The translations under genes were made by a program, and so were the position numbers. A stretch of 64,000 bases of DNA from Rhodanobacter denitrificans (lineage in GTDB: Bacteria; Pseudomonadota; Gammaproteobacteria; Xanthomonadales; Rhodanobacteraceae), in the NCBI RefSeq assembly GCF_003335105.1, contig NZ_QFWQ01000010.1, forward strand, positions 1-64,000, in the 5' to 3' direction. Below, in pieces: positions 16,148 through 24,145 of the stretch. Positions within the stretch are counted from its first letter, which is position 1; each line of letters begins with the position of its first letter. A model generated the notes under the pieces. It saw nothing but the letters and a program-made list of their open reading frames with translations, did not search any database and had not been told where the DNA came from.

Positions 16148-17530
16148 TCAAAGCGCCTCTGCCGCGAAATCCGCCAACCGCGAACGCTCGCCGCGGCGCA
16201 GGGTGATGTGCGCGGAGTGCTCCCAGCTCTTGAAGCGGTCGACCGCGTAGGTAAGGCCGGAGGTGGTCTCGGTGAGGTAGGGCGTGTCGATCTGCTCGAC
16301 GTTGCCGAGGCAGACGATCTTGGTGCCGGGACCGGCGCGGGTGATCAGCGTCTTCATCTGCTTCGGGGTGAGGTTCTGTGCCTCGTCGATGATCAGGTAG
16401 CGGCTCAGGAAGGTGCGCCCGCGCATGAAGTTGAGCGAGCGGATCTTGATGCGCGAGGCGAGCAGGTCGTTGGTGGCCTGGCGGCCCCAGCTGCCGCCGT
16501 CCTCGGGGTTGGCCAGCACTTCTAGGTTGTCGGTGAGCGCGCCCATCCACGGCGTCATCTTCTCTTCCTCGGTGCCGGGCAGGAAGCCGATGTCCTCGCC
16601 CACCGAGACGGTGGCGCGGGTCATGATGATCTCGCGGTAGCGCTGCTGGTCCATCACCTGGGCCAGTCCGGCGGCCAGCGCCAGCAGGGTCTTGCCGGTG
16701 CCGGCGTTGCCGAGCAGGGTGACGAAGTCGATGTCCGGATCCATCAGCGCGTTGAGCGCGAAGTTCTGCTCGCGGTTGCGCGCGCCGATGCCCCACACGT
16801 GATGGTTGGCGTGCGAGTGGTCGTCCAGCAGCACCAGCGTGGCGCTGGCCTCGTCCAGGTGCAGCACGCGCAGCTCGATCGCGTTCTCGCCGGGCAGGTA
16901 CAGGCATTCGTTCGGGTACCAGGTTTCCTCATCGCGCCGCTTCACCTCGTAGAACGTGCGGCCGCGCTCGGTCCACGAGCGCACCTCCGGATGCAGCTCC
17001 CAGAAATCCTCCGGCAACGCGGTCGAGCCGGTGTAAAGCAGGGAAAAATCGTCCAGCGCGCGATCGTTCTCGTAATCCTCGGCGACCAGTCCGTTGATGC
17101 TGGCCTTGATCCTGAGGTTGATGTCCTTGGTGACCAGGATCACGTCGCGGTCCGGGTTCTGGTCGCGCAGTTCGATCACTGCCGCCAGGATCTGGTTGTC
17201 CGCCTTGGCGTGGCCGTTGCTGCTGGTGCGATGCTGGAAATACAGCCGGCCGACCGAGGTGCCGCGCTTGAGCTTGACGCCCTGCGGGTTGCTCAGTTCC
17301 AGGCCGTCGGCGAGGTCGTGCTGCTTGCCGCGCTCGATCAGCTCGTTGAGGAAGCGGCTGGCCTGGCGGCCGTTGCGCGAGACTTCCGAGGCGCCTTTCT
17401 TCTTTTCGTCCAGTTCCTCCAGCACGGTCATCGGGATGAAGACGTCGTGTTCCTCGAAGCGGAACAGCGAGGTCGGGTCATGCAGCAGGACGTTGGTGTC
17501 GAGAGCGTAGATGCGCTTGCTTCCGGTCAT
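16148..17530 (-). CDS. PIN-PhoH protein (PhoH2-type)
   Basis: The protein has 460 aa. An N-terminal PIN nuclease domain (IYALDTNVLLHDP, with acidic residues through VILVTKDINLR) is fused to a PhoH ATPase. Walker A is LLGNAGTGKTLLALA and Walker B is SRYLIIDEAQNLTP. Fusions of this layout are PhoH2 proteins, described as sequence-specific RNA helicase-nucleases, in some bacteria linked to toxin-antitoxin function. No antitoxin-like gene lies next to it here; its neighbours are bcp upstream and thiD downstream. Despite the family name, phosphate control is not shown by anything visible near it. Confidence 0.92.
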   Translation of the reverse strand: MTGSKRIYALDTNVLLHDPTSLFRFEEHDVFIPMTVLEELDEKKKGASEVSRNGRQASRFLNELIERGKQHDLADGLELSNPQGVKLKRGTSVGRLYFQHRTSSNGHAKADNQILAAVIELRDQNPDRDVILVTKDINLRIKASINGLVAEDYENDRALDDFSLLYTGSTALPEDFWELHPEVRSWTERGRTFYEVKRRDEETWYPNECLYLPGENAIELRVLHLDEASATLVLLDDHSHANHHVWGIGARNREQNFALNALMDPDIDFVTLLGNAGTGKTLLALAAGLAQVMDQQRYREIIMTRATVSVGEDIGFLPGTEEEKMTPWMGALTDNLEVLANPEDGGSWGRQATNDLLASRIKIRSLNFMRGRTFLSRYLIIDEAQNLTPKQMKTLITRAGPGTKIVCLGNVEQIDTPYLTETTSGLTYAVDRFKSWEHSAHITLRRGERSRLADFAAEAL

Positions 17531-17585
17531 GCGGAAGGGTCCTCGCTGTGGGGGTGGAGGGAACTGCGGGCGTCAGCCATGACGG

Positions 17586-18047
17586 TCAACGGGCGGGAAT
17601 GGCGTCGAGCACGGCCTGGGCGTGGCCGGGCACCTTCACGCCGCGCCATTCGCGCGCCAGCTTGCCGTCGGGGTCGATCAGGAAGGTGCTGCGCACGATG
17701 CCCAGGTGGCGCTTGCCGTACAGCACCTTCTCGTGGATCACGTCGAAGGCGCGGCACCAGGTTTCGTCGGGATCGGATACCAGCGGGAACGGCAGTTCCT
17801 GCTTCGCGGCGAAGTTGGCGTGCGATTTCTGCGAATCGCGCGAGACGCCGACGATCTGCGCGTGGCGCTTGCGGAAGGCGGGATGGAGATCGCGGAAATC
17901 CTTCGCCTCGTTGGTGCAGCCGGGAGTGCTGTCCTTCGGGTAGAAATACACCACGATCCACTGACCCTTGAGGCTGGCGAGTTCAAGCTCGCCGCCGTCG
18001 CCGGTGGCGCCCGTCAGCGGGGGCAGTTTCTTGCCGATATCAGGCAT
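17586..18047 (-). CDS. bcp: Thiol peroxidase Bcp (peroxiredoxin)
   Basis: The protein has 153 aa. AhpC/TSA-fold peroxiredoxin that reduces hydrogen and organic peroxides using thioredoxin. The peroxidatic Cys sits in STPGCTNEAKDF near residue 44, with Arg in GIVRSTFLID. The usual resolving Cys five residues later is replaced (EAKDF). The only other Cys is in TWCRAFD near residue 89, so this copy either resolves through an atypical partner or acts as a 1-Cys enzyme. It is upstream of phoH on the same strand with a 55-nt gap. Confidence 0.92.
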   Translation of the reverse strand: MPDIGKKLPPLTGATGDGGELELASLKGQWIVVYFYPKDSTPGCTNEAKDFRDLHPAFRKRHAQIVGVSRDSQKSHANFAAKQELPFPLVSDPDETWCRAFDVIHEKVLYGKRHLGIVRSTFLIDPDGKLAREWRGVKVPGHAQAVLDAIPAR

Positions 18048-18296
18048 GGAGAGTCCTGCACGGCGATGCCGTGCCGCGATGGAAGATGGAAAGGGAGGTG
18101 GAGCGGGGTGGCCCGGGCCGGCGGGGTGGCGGCGAGGCGTCTGGATGCGCCCGTGGCGATCGGCATGAATCGACGCGCTGATGGCAATGCACCGTCCCTC
18201 TGGGGGTCCACGGCGACAGACTAGCGCGGGCGAGGCGGCGCAGGACAGTCCTTGCCAGGAAAGCGCGATCGCGCGATGCTCGGCAGACTGCTGCGC

Positions 18297-18860
18297 TCAG
18301 AACTTGACCGGATCCATGATCGCGTCGAGGTTCAGGCCGTCGCACAGTTCCAGGAAGTCGTCGCGCAGCGCGGCGATGTGGATCTCCGCCGGGATACCGA
18401 TGGTGAACTGGGCCTGGAACATGTCCGCCCCGGTCTGCATCGCCTGGTAGCGGGTGGAGTTCAGCTGCTCCACGCTGATGCCGTGCTGGCTGAAGAACTC
18501 CACGATGCGCGCCACGATCCCGGGCCGGTCGGCGGCCACCACTTCCACCAGGTAGGGCAGCAGGTGCGAACTGTTCGCGCGCGGACCGGTACGGTAATGC
18601 ACCAGCCGCAGGCTCTCGTCGCGGGCCAGCTTGGTCAGCGCGGTTTCCAGCTTGGCCAGCGCGTCCCAGGCGCCGCTGGCCAGCAGCATCAGCGAGGTTT
18701 CCGTGCCGATCGTGGAGACGCGCGATTCGTAGAGGTTACAGCCGGCGTCGGCGATCCGCTTGGCCAGCGCCAGCAGTGGCGACTTGCCTGCCGTGGTGAG
18801 CGCCTGGATCAGCAACTGGTTGTCGTTGCCCGAGCGCGGAGGGACGGTGGAGGATTTCAA
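18297..18860 (-). CDS. GcvR-like tandem ACT-domain regulator
   Basis: The protein has 187 aa. It has two ACT-type domains, about residues 15-85 (QALTTAGKSPLLALAKRIADAGCNL) and 100-180 (YLVEVVAADRPGIVARIVEFFSQHGISVEQL). This layout matches glycine cleavage repressor GcvR, which binds glycine and blocks GcvA. The start is not certain: TTG at 18860 gives MKSSTVPPRSG and no ATG or GTG is better placed. It is divergent from dapA, and a strong hairpin lies between. A role in amino-acid sensing is inferred from the family. Confidence 0.8.
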   Translation of the reverse strand: MKSSTVPPRSGNDNQLLIQALTTAGKSPLLALAKRIADAGCNLYESRVSTIGTETSLMLLASGAWDALAKLETALTKLARDESLRLVHYRTGPRANSSHLLPYLVEVVAADRPGIVARIVEFFSQHGISVEQLNSTRYQAMQTGADMFQAQFTIGIPAEIHIAALRDDFLELCDGLNLDAIMDPVKF

Positions 18861-18925
18861 GAGGGCAGGCCTGTGGGCGACGGTCGTCCGCACGATGCGG
18901 AACCGTGAGACTACACCGGCTGAGC

Positions 18926-18956
18926 TTACTTGCCCGCCTCGCGAGGCGGCAAGTAA
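18926..18956. promoter_or_regulatory. Strong stem-loop in divergent gcvR-like/dapA region
   Basis: TTACTTGC and GCAAGTAA flank CGCCTC-GC-GAGGCG with a single bulged C, giving a stem of 14 bp. There is no T-tract, and it lies between two divergent starts, so it is not a plain terminator. It could be a dimeric operator or an mRNA leader structure of dapA. Confidence 0.5.
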
Positions 18957-18989
18957 CATGCGGGGCTTGCCTTGTAGCGGAATCGAGTC

Positions 18990-19868
18990 TTGAACATTCG
19001 CGGAAGCATCTGCGCGCTGGCCACCCCATTTGCAGCGGACGGCGCGCTCGACCTGGGCGCGTTCGGCCGGCTGCTCGACCATCAGCTGGCCGGCGGCACG
19101 CAGGCGCTGGTGGTGGCCGGATCCACCGGCGAAGCGCACATGCTGGAGCATGACGAGTTCGACCGGCTGCTGGTGTTCGCGCTCGAGCATGTGGCCGGGC
19201 GGGTGCCGGTGATCGCCGGCACCGGCGAAGCGGGCACCGCCAAGACGGTCGCGCTGACCCGCCGCGCGCGGGCGCTGGGTGCCAACGCGGCGCTGGTGGT
19301 GACGCCGTACTATGTGCGCCCCACCCAGGAAGGGCTGCGCCGCCATTTCCTCGAGGTGGCCGAGCACGGCGGCCTGCCGGTGCTGCTCTACAACGTGCCG
19401 ACCCGCACCGGCTGCGACCTGCTGCCTGAAACCGTGGCCGGCCTGCGCGATCATCCGGCGATCGCGGGAATCAAGGAGGCGCGCGCCGATCGCGAGCGGA
19501 TTTCGGCGCTGGCGGAACTTGTGCGCGAGGATTTCGTCTATCTGTCCGGCGACGACGGCAGCGCCGGCGAGGCGATGCTGGCCGGGGCGGCCGGCACCAT
19601 CTCGGTGGTGGCGAATCTGGTGCCGCGGGCGTTCCGTGCCCTGTGCGACGCGGCGACCGGCGGCGACCGGGCGTCGACGGCGCATTGCCAGGACGCGCTC
19701 GAGCCGCTGCTGCAGGCATTGAACTGCGCTCCGAACCCGATCGCGGTCAAGGCGTGCCTGCACGCGCTGGGGTTGGGACTGGCCCTGCCGAGGTTGCCGC
19801 TGGTGGAGCTGAACGACGGTCCGGAACGCGCCCGATTGCACCAAGCGCTGTCCAGTCTGGCATCCTAG
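18990..19868 (+). CDS. dapA: 4-hydroxy-tetrahydrodipicolinate synthase DapA
   Basis: The protein has 292 aa. This aldolase condenses pyruvate with aspartate semialdehyde, the first step of lysine and diaminopimelate synthesis. Motifs are ALATPF, GSTGEA (pyruvate carboxylate site), the Tyr segment LLYNVPTRTG and Schiff-base Lys in IAGIKEA. It starts with TTG at 18990 (MNIRGSICALATPF); no ATG gives a full N-terminus. The next gene is the BamC-like lipoprotein, matching the dapA-bamC order of E. coli. Confidence 0.94.
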   Translation: MNIRGSICALATPFAADGALDLGAFGRLLDHQLAGGTQALVVAGSTGEAHMLEHDEFDRLLVFALEHVAGRVPVIAGTGEAGTAKTVALTRRARALGANAALVVTPYYVRPTQEGLRRHFLEVAEHGGLPVLLYNVPTRTGCDLLPETVAGLRDHPAIAGIKEARADRERISALAELVREDFVYLSGDDGSAGEAMLAGAAGTISVVANLVPRAFRALCDAATGGDRASTAHCQDALEPLLQALNCAPNPIAVKACLHALGLGLALPRLPLVELNDGPERARLHQALSSLAS

Positions 19869-19919
19869 GCGACTGCGGCCGGTTGACGGTTGCCTGCCTT
19901 ACTCACGGAATCTGATTAC

Positions 19920-20510
19920 ATGAAGAAAAGCTCGCTCCTCGTGGCCCTGCCGGCCCTGGCCCTCAGCGGCCTGCTGCTTTCCGGCTGCGGCGCGTTCCGC
20001 TCGCACAAGGCCTGGAACACCGCCCTGCAGGAATCGCCGCTGGAGATCCCCCCGGGTCTTGACCGGCCATCGACCACGGAGGCGCTGTCGATTCCGCCGC
20101 CGGGTGCGAACGTGCCGACCGCCAACGGCGCCACGGCGCGCACGAGCTCGGCCGGTGGCGAGATCTCCGACGGCTTCGTGCTGGCCGACAATGTCGACAA
20201 CGCCTATCGCCGGATCGGCCAGGCGCTGGAGGGCGGCAGCCTGGGACAACTGGTCGGTCACGACGATGCTGCTCACAGCTACACGCTGAACGTTTCCGAT
20301 GCGGTGGCACAGCAGAAGAAAAAAGGTTTCTTCGGCCGCATGTTCGGTCGCGACAAGGCTGATGCCGCGCTGGCGCCGGGTGCCGGTTCGCATCAGGTGG
20401 TGATCAGTGTCGGCAGCAGCGGCGAGAAAGCCAGCGAAGTACGCGCCGAAGGCAACGCCGCGGCGGTGGCCAAGGTGATCGATACGTTGAAGTCGCGCCT
20501 GGGCAGCTGA
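19920..20510 (+). CDS. BamC-like outer membrane assembly lipoprotein
   Basis: The protein has 196 aa. A lipoprotein signal peptide ends in LSGCGAF with the lipid-modified Cys near residue 22. After an unstructured Pro-rich stretch (LEIPPGLDRPST, as in the BamC N-terminus that wraps BamD) comes one compact domain (ADNVDNAYRRIGQAL to the end). E. coli BamC is about 344 aa with two helix-grip domains; here only one fits. Position after dapA and the IPPGLD segment support BamC. The ATG at 19920 starts MKKSSLLVALPAL. Confidence 0.75.
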   Translation: MKKSSLLVALPALALSGLLLSGCGAFRSHKAWNTALQESPLEIPPGLDRPSTTEALSIPPPGANVPTANGATARTSSAGGEISDGFVLADNVDNAYRRIGQALEGGSLGQLVGHDDAAHSYTLNVSDAVAQQKKKGFFGRMFGRDKADAALAPGAGSHQVVISVGSSGEKASEVRAEGNAAAVAKVIDTLKSRLGS

Positions 20511-20530
20511 TTCCCGCACCCGGCACCACG

Positions 20531-20563
20531 AAAAAACGCCGCCCCGGAGGGCGGCGTTTTTGC
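20531..20563. terminator. Intrinsic terminator between lipoprotein and fdxA
   Basis: AAAAAACGCCGCC, then a short loop, then GGCGGCGTTTTT. It serves the plus-strand dapA-lipoprotein unit and, in the other direction, the minus-strand fdxA (stop at 20577). Confidence 0.9.
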
Positions 20564-20576
20564 TTGCGGGGCAGGC

Positions 20577-20900
20577 TCAGCGCTGCAGCAGCTTGAGCTT
20601 GTCCGGCCGGCCTTCCCAATCCTTGGCGTCGGGCAGGGCGTCCTTGCGTTCGGTGATCACCGGCCAGCTCTTCGCCAGCTCGGCGTTCAGCGCCACGAAC
20701 TCTTCCTGGCCGGCCGGCACGTCGTCCTCGGGATAGATCGCATTGATCGGGCATTCCGGTTCGCACAGCGTGCAGTCGATGCACTCGTCGGGATCGATCG
20801 CCAGGAAGTTCGGACCCTCATGGAAGGCGTCGACCGGGCAGACCTCGACGCAGTCGGTGTACTTGCACTTGATGCAATTGTCGATGACAACAAAGGTCAT
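20577..20900 (-). CDS. fdxA: 7Fe ferredoxin FdxA
   Basis: The protein has 107 aa. The pattern [18 protein letters not shown] carries the [3Fe-4S] and part of the [4Fe-4S] ligands. [17 protein letters not shown] carries the second cluster ligands. The long C-terminal helix region (about residues 60-107) is typical of the FdxA/FdI group. It is a low-potential electron carrier in the cytoplasm; its partner is not visible here. The ATG is at 20900, downstream of a hairpin-rich spacer and tRNA-Glu on the same strand. Confidence 0.93.
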   Translation of the reverse strand: MTFVVIDNCIKCKYTDCVEVCPVDAFHEGPNFLAIDPDECIDCTLCEPECPINAIYPEDDVPAGQEEFVALNAELAKSWPVITERKDALPDAKDWEGRPDKLKLLQR

Positions 20901-20924
20901 GAATTGGCCTGCTCTTCTCTCTCA

Positions 20925-21134
20925 TGAGGAGTGCGGCTATGGATGGCCGCTTCTGATCCGCGCCAGACGCAGGAGAGGTGTGGGCTGGTAGCCACCTCTC
21001 CGATCGCGGCGATCACGGATGATCGCACAGGCGATGAAGAGTGCGGCCATGGATGGCCGCTTTTGATCCGACCGACGACCTGATGCCTCGGATCGCCAAG
21101 ACCCTTCACGGCAGGGGCAATCATGGAAGATTGC
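20925..21134. repeat. Cluster of stem-loops with ATGGA-type loops, ~109-bp tandem pair
   Basis: Four short inverted repeats lie at 20933-20950, 21009-21026, 21043-21060 and 21117-21134. Each has a 6-8 bp stem around a loop of the form (A/C)-C/T-GGA. The first and third share flanks (GAGTGCGGC before, TGATCCG after). The second and fourth share GCACA-GC-AT after the stem. Spacing of like copies is 110 and 108 bp, so the cluster looks like a decayed tandem duplication. A further 8-bp-stem hairpin (GAGAGGTG/CACCTCTC) is at 20973-21000. It lies between tRNA-Glu and fdxA. Confidence 0.7.
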
Positions 21135-21143
21135 ACAAGCAAT

Positions 21144-21219
21144 TGGCGCTCCCTACGAGGTTCGAACTCGTGTTCCCGCCTTGAGAGGGCGGTGTCCTAG
21201 GCCGCTAGACGAAGGGAGC
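21144..21219 (-). tRNA. tRNA-Glu (CTC)
   Basis: On the minus strand the 7-bp acceptor GCTCCCT pairs with AGGGAGC, followed by G and an encoded CCA. The D arm has GTCTAGCGGCCTAGGAC. The anticodon stem CCGCC/GGCGG encloses loop CTCTCAA with anticodon CTC (Glu, codon GAG). The T arm is ACGAG-TTCGAAC-CTCGT. It is 76 nt including CCA. Confidence 0.97.
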
Positions 21220-21239
21220 GTTATGTCGCGAGGCGCGCT

Positions 21240-21267
21240 AGTATAGCGGAATTGTTTCGCCCGGCAA
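21240..21267 (-). promoter_or_regulatory. Sigma-70 promoter of tRNA-Glu
   Basis: Minus strand TTGCCG (21267-21262), 16-nt spacer, TATACT (21245-21240), then a GC-rich GCGCGCCTCGCG stretch before the tRNA. Such GC-rich discriminators are typical of stable-RNA promoters under stringent control. Confidence 0.7.
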
Positions 21268-21410
21268 TGCTTGGCATGCATCGGCATGCGCCGCGCGGAA
21301 ACACGTCCTGCCGGCGCCAGCGCCCCCCGCGCCCCGGGACGATTCGCGGCGTTGCGCACCGCGATATATTGCAACCGAAGGGGCAACCGCCCTGCCAGGA
21401 TCCCGACCGC

Positions 21411-22766
21411 TTGAATCCCGAATCAAGGACCGACCCCACGCTGGAGCTGCGGATCATTCCGCGCGATCAGCACATCATCTCGCGCAAGAACATCAGCAAG
21501 GCCGCGCTGCGTGTGCTGTACCGCCTGAACGAAGCCGGCTACGCGGCCTACCTGGTCGGCGGCGCAGTGCGCGACCTGCTGCTGGGGCTGCGGCCGAAGG
21601 ACTTCGACGTCGCCACCGACGCCACCCCGGACGAGGTGAAGAAGCTGTTCCGCAACTGCCGCCTGATCGGCCGCCGTTTCCGGCTGGCGCACGTGGTGTT
21701 CGGTCCGGAGATCATCGAGGTGGCCACCTTCCGCGGCACCGGCGAGGAGGGCGGCGAGGGCGATCGCCACATCGTCGACGGCCGCATCGTGCGCGACAAC
21801 ATCTGGGGCACCATCGAGGAGGACGCGGTGCGCCGCGACTTCCGCGTCAACGCGATGTACTACGACATCAGCGATTTCTCGGTACGCGACTACGTCGGCG
21901 GCATGCGCGACCTCGAAGACCGCGTGTTGCGCCTGATCGGCGATCCCGACATCCGCTACCACGAGGATCCGGTGCGCATGCTGCGCGCCGCGCGGCTGGC
22001 GGCCAAGCTCGGCATGAGCATCGACGCCGCCGCGATGGCGCCGTTCGAGACGCTTGGGCCGCTGCTGGCCGACGCCGCACCGGCGCGGCTGTTCGACGAA
22101 TCGCTGAAGATGTTCCTTGCCGGCAACGGCCTGAAGAGTTTCCGCATGCTGGAGCTGAGCGGCCTGCTGAAATTCCTGTTCCCTGCCACGGCGCGTGCGC
22201 TTCGACGCGGCGACGAGGCCCTGCGCTCGCTGATCGAGCAGGGGCTGGCGAACACCGATGCGCGGATCGCAGAGGGCAAGTCGGTGACTCCGGCGTTCCT
22301 GTTCGCGGTGCTGCTGTGGGGCGAAGTGCGCGACGTGGCGCAGCAGCTGATCGCGCGCGGCATCGAAGGCAACGAGGCATGGTCGCGCGCCGCCGCCCAG
22401 GTCGTTGGCGAGCAGTGCCAGCGCGTGGCGATCCCGCGCCGGTTCACCTTCACGATGGAAGAAATCTGGTCGCTGCAGCCGCGCTTCGAGCAGGTCCAGC
22501 GCAAGCGGGTGTTCCGCCTGATGGCGCATCCGCGCTTCCGCGCTGCGTTCGACTTCCTGCTGCTGCGCGCGGACGAGTCGCCGGCGCTGCGCGAGCTGGG
22601 GCAATGGTGGGCGCATGCGCAGCAGCTGCCGCCGGAGGTGCTGGCGGCGGCACTGCCGGCCGGCGGCGGGGCCGTCGAACACCATGCCCCGGCACCGGCG
22701 GCGGCCAAGCCGCCGCGCCCGCGCCGGCGGCGCCGCCGGCCGGGTAACAAATCGGGCTCCGCGTGA
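21411..22766 (+). CDS. pcnB: Poly(A) polymerase I PcnB
   Basis: The protein has 451 aa from the TTG at 21411, which has AGGA 10 nt upstream. Class II nucleotidyltransferase that adds 3' poly(A) tails and so speeds RNA decay. YLVGGAVRDLLLG and KDFDVATDATP (catalytic Asp pair) form the head domain. RRDFRVNAMYYDI and RYHEDPVRMLRAARLAAKLG follow. The C-terminal 40 residues are Ala/Pro then highly basic (RPRRRRRR), an RNA-binding tail usual for PcnB. The family signature and basic tail favour PcnB over CCA-adding enzyme. The stop overlaps the folK GTG. Confidence 0.92.
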   Translation: MNPESRTDPTLELRIIPRDQHIISRKNISKAALRVLYRLNEAGYAAYLVGGAVRDLLLGLRPKDFDVATDATPDEVKKLFRNCRLIGRRFRLAHVVFGPEIIEVATFRGTGEEGGEGDRHIVDGRIVRDNIWGTIEEDAVRRDFRVNAMYYDISDFSVRDYVGGMRDLEDRVLRLIGDPDIRYHEDPVRMLRAARLAAKLGMSIDAAAMAPFETLGPLLADAAPARLFDESLKMFLAGNGLKSFRMLELSGLLKFLFPATARALRRGDEALRSLIEQGLANTDARIAEGKSVTPAFLFAVLLWGEVRDVAQQLIARGIEGNEAWSRAAAQVVGEQCQRVAIPRRFTFTMEEIWSLQPRFEQVQRKRVFRLMAHPRFRAAFDFLLLRADESPALRELGQWWAHAQQLPPEVLAAALPAGGGAVEHHAPAPAAAKPPRPRRRRRRPGNKSGSA

Positions 22767-23242
22767 CCCTGGCCTACGTCGCCCTGGGCAGCAACCTCGG
22801 CAACCCGCGGCAGCAATTGCTCGATGCGCTGGACGAGCTGGCACGGTTGCCGCAAACCCGCCTGCTGCAGCGTTCGCACCTGTACCGCACGCCGCCGTGG
22901 GGCGTGCTGCAGCAACCGCCGTTCATCAATGCTGCGGCGGAGCTGGATACCGCGTTGTCGCCGCATGCCCTGCTGGATGCCCTGCTGGCGATCGAGCGGC
23001 GCGCCGGCCGCGTGCGCGCCGAGCGCAACGGGCCGCGCACGCTGGACCTGGACCTGCTGCACGTCGATGGAGTGCAACTGCACGACGCGCGGCTGACCCT
23101 GCCGCACCCGCGCATGGCCGAACGCGCGTTCGTGCTGTTGCCGCTGCACGATATTGCGCCCACGCTGCGTCTGCCCGGGCAGGGCATGGTGGCCGAGCTG
23201 CTGCCGCTGCTCGACCAGGCAGGCTGCGAACGGGTGGCTTGA
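22763..23242 (+). CDS. folK: HPPK, folate synthesis FolK
   Basis: The protein has 159 aa. 6-hydroxymethyl-7,8-dihydropterin pyrophosphokinase, transferring pyrophosphate from ATP in folate synthesis. Motifs are YVALGSNLGNP, the flexible loop with YRTPPWG, FINAAAEL, and RTLDLDLLHVDG with the Mg-binding Asp pair. LPHPRMAERAFVLLPL follows. Starts with GTG inside the pcnB stop (GTGA), so translation is coupled. panB follows 56 bp on: folate and pantothenate genes are commonly neighbours in this group. Confidence 0.94.
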   Translation: MTLAYVALGSNLGNPRQQLLDALDELARLPQTRLLQRSHLYRTPPWGVLQQPPFINAAAELDTALSPHALLDALLAIERRAGRVRAERNGPRTLDLDLLHVDGVQLHDARLTLPHPRMAERAFVLLPLHDIAPTLRLPGQGMVAELLPLLDQAGCERVA

Positions 23243-23298
23243 GCCTCCACGCTGCCGCGCCGGATAATCCGCGGTCTCCCCCACTTTCAGGAATTGCC

Positions 23299-24129
23299 GT
23301 GTACGTGCAGAACGCCAGTGCCCCCGAGCGCAAGCCAGTGACCGTACCCGGCCTGCGCGCGATGAAGGCGCAGGGACAGCGCATCGTCATGCTCACCGCC
23401 TATGACGCCAGTTTCGCCTGGCAACTGGAGGCGGCCGGCATTGACATCGCGCTGGTCGGCGATTCGCTCGGCATGGTGGTGCAGGGGCACCACAGCACGC
23501 TGCCGGTGACGCTGGAGCACATGGTCTACCACACCGCCGCGGTGGCGCGCGGGCTGTCGGCCACCTTGCTGGTGACCGACCTGCCGTTCATGGCCGACCG
23601 CGACGTGGCGCACGCGCTGGAAGCGGGCGCGCGGCTGGTGGGCGAGGCCGGCGCGGCGATGGTGAAGATCGAGGGCGCCGCGCCGCATATCCTGGAGGCG
23701 ACCGCCGCGCTCACCGCACGCGCAATCCCGGTCTGCGCGCACCTGGGCCTCACCCCGCAGTCGGTGCACAAGTTCGGCGGCTTCAAGATCCAGGGCCGCG
23801 AGCAGGAGGCGGCCGATCGCGTGCTGGCCGAGGCGCTGGCGGTGCAGGCGGCCGGGGCGGATCTGCTGGTGATGGAGGGCGTGCCGGTCGAGCTGGGCCA
23901 GCGGGTGACCGCGGCGCTGAAGATCCCGGTGATCGGCATCGGCGCCGGCCCGCATTGCGACGGCCAGGTGCTGGTGATCCACGATCTGCTCGGCATCACC
24001 CCGGGCAAGCGTCCGAAGTTCAGCAAGGATTTCCTGGCCGGGCGTGATTCTGTCGCCGCGGCGATCGCCGCGTACGCCGAAGACGTGCGTAGCGGCGCAT
24101 TTCCGGCCCCCGAACACTGCTTCAACTGA
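23299..24129 (+). CDS. panB: 3-methyl-2-oxobutanoate hydroxymethyltransferase PanB
   Basis: The protein has 276 aa. First committed step of pantothenate synthesis: it adds the one-carbon unit of methylene-THF to 2-oxoisovalerate. Motifs are MLTAYDASFAWQLE, VGDSLGMVVQGH (metal Asp), MVKIEGA, PVCAHLGLTPQS and IGIGAGPHCDGQVLV. GTG at 23299 with AGGA at 23289 fits best; longer versions would run into folK. panC follows after 16 bp. Confidence 0.95.
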   Translation: MYVQNASAPERKPVTVPGLRAMKAQGQRIVMLTAYDASFAWQLEAAGIDIALVGDSLGMVVQGHHSTLPVTLEHMVYHTAAVARGLSATLLVTDLPFMADRDVAHALEAGARLVGEAGAAMVKIEGAAPHILEATAALTARAIPVCAHLGLTPQSVHKFGGFKIQGREQEAADRVLAEALAVQAAGADLLVMEGVPVELGQRVTAALKIPVIGIGAGPHCDGQVLVIHDLLGITPGKRPKFSKDFLAGRDSVAAAIAAYAEDVRSGAFPAPEHCFN

Positions 24130-24145
24130 CCAGCGAGTCCGCCGC

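Noticed and set aside
20925-21134. CRISPR array
   Set aside because: Units are hairpins in two alternating types with no constant spacer length, and no cas genes are nearby.
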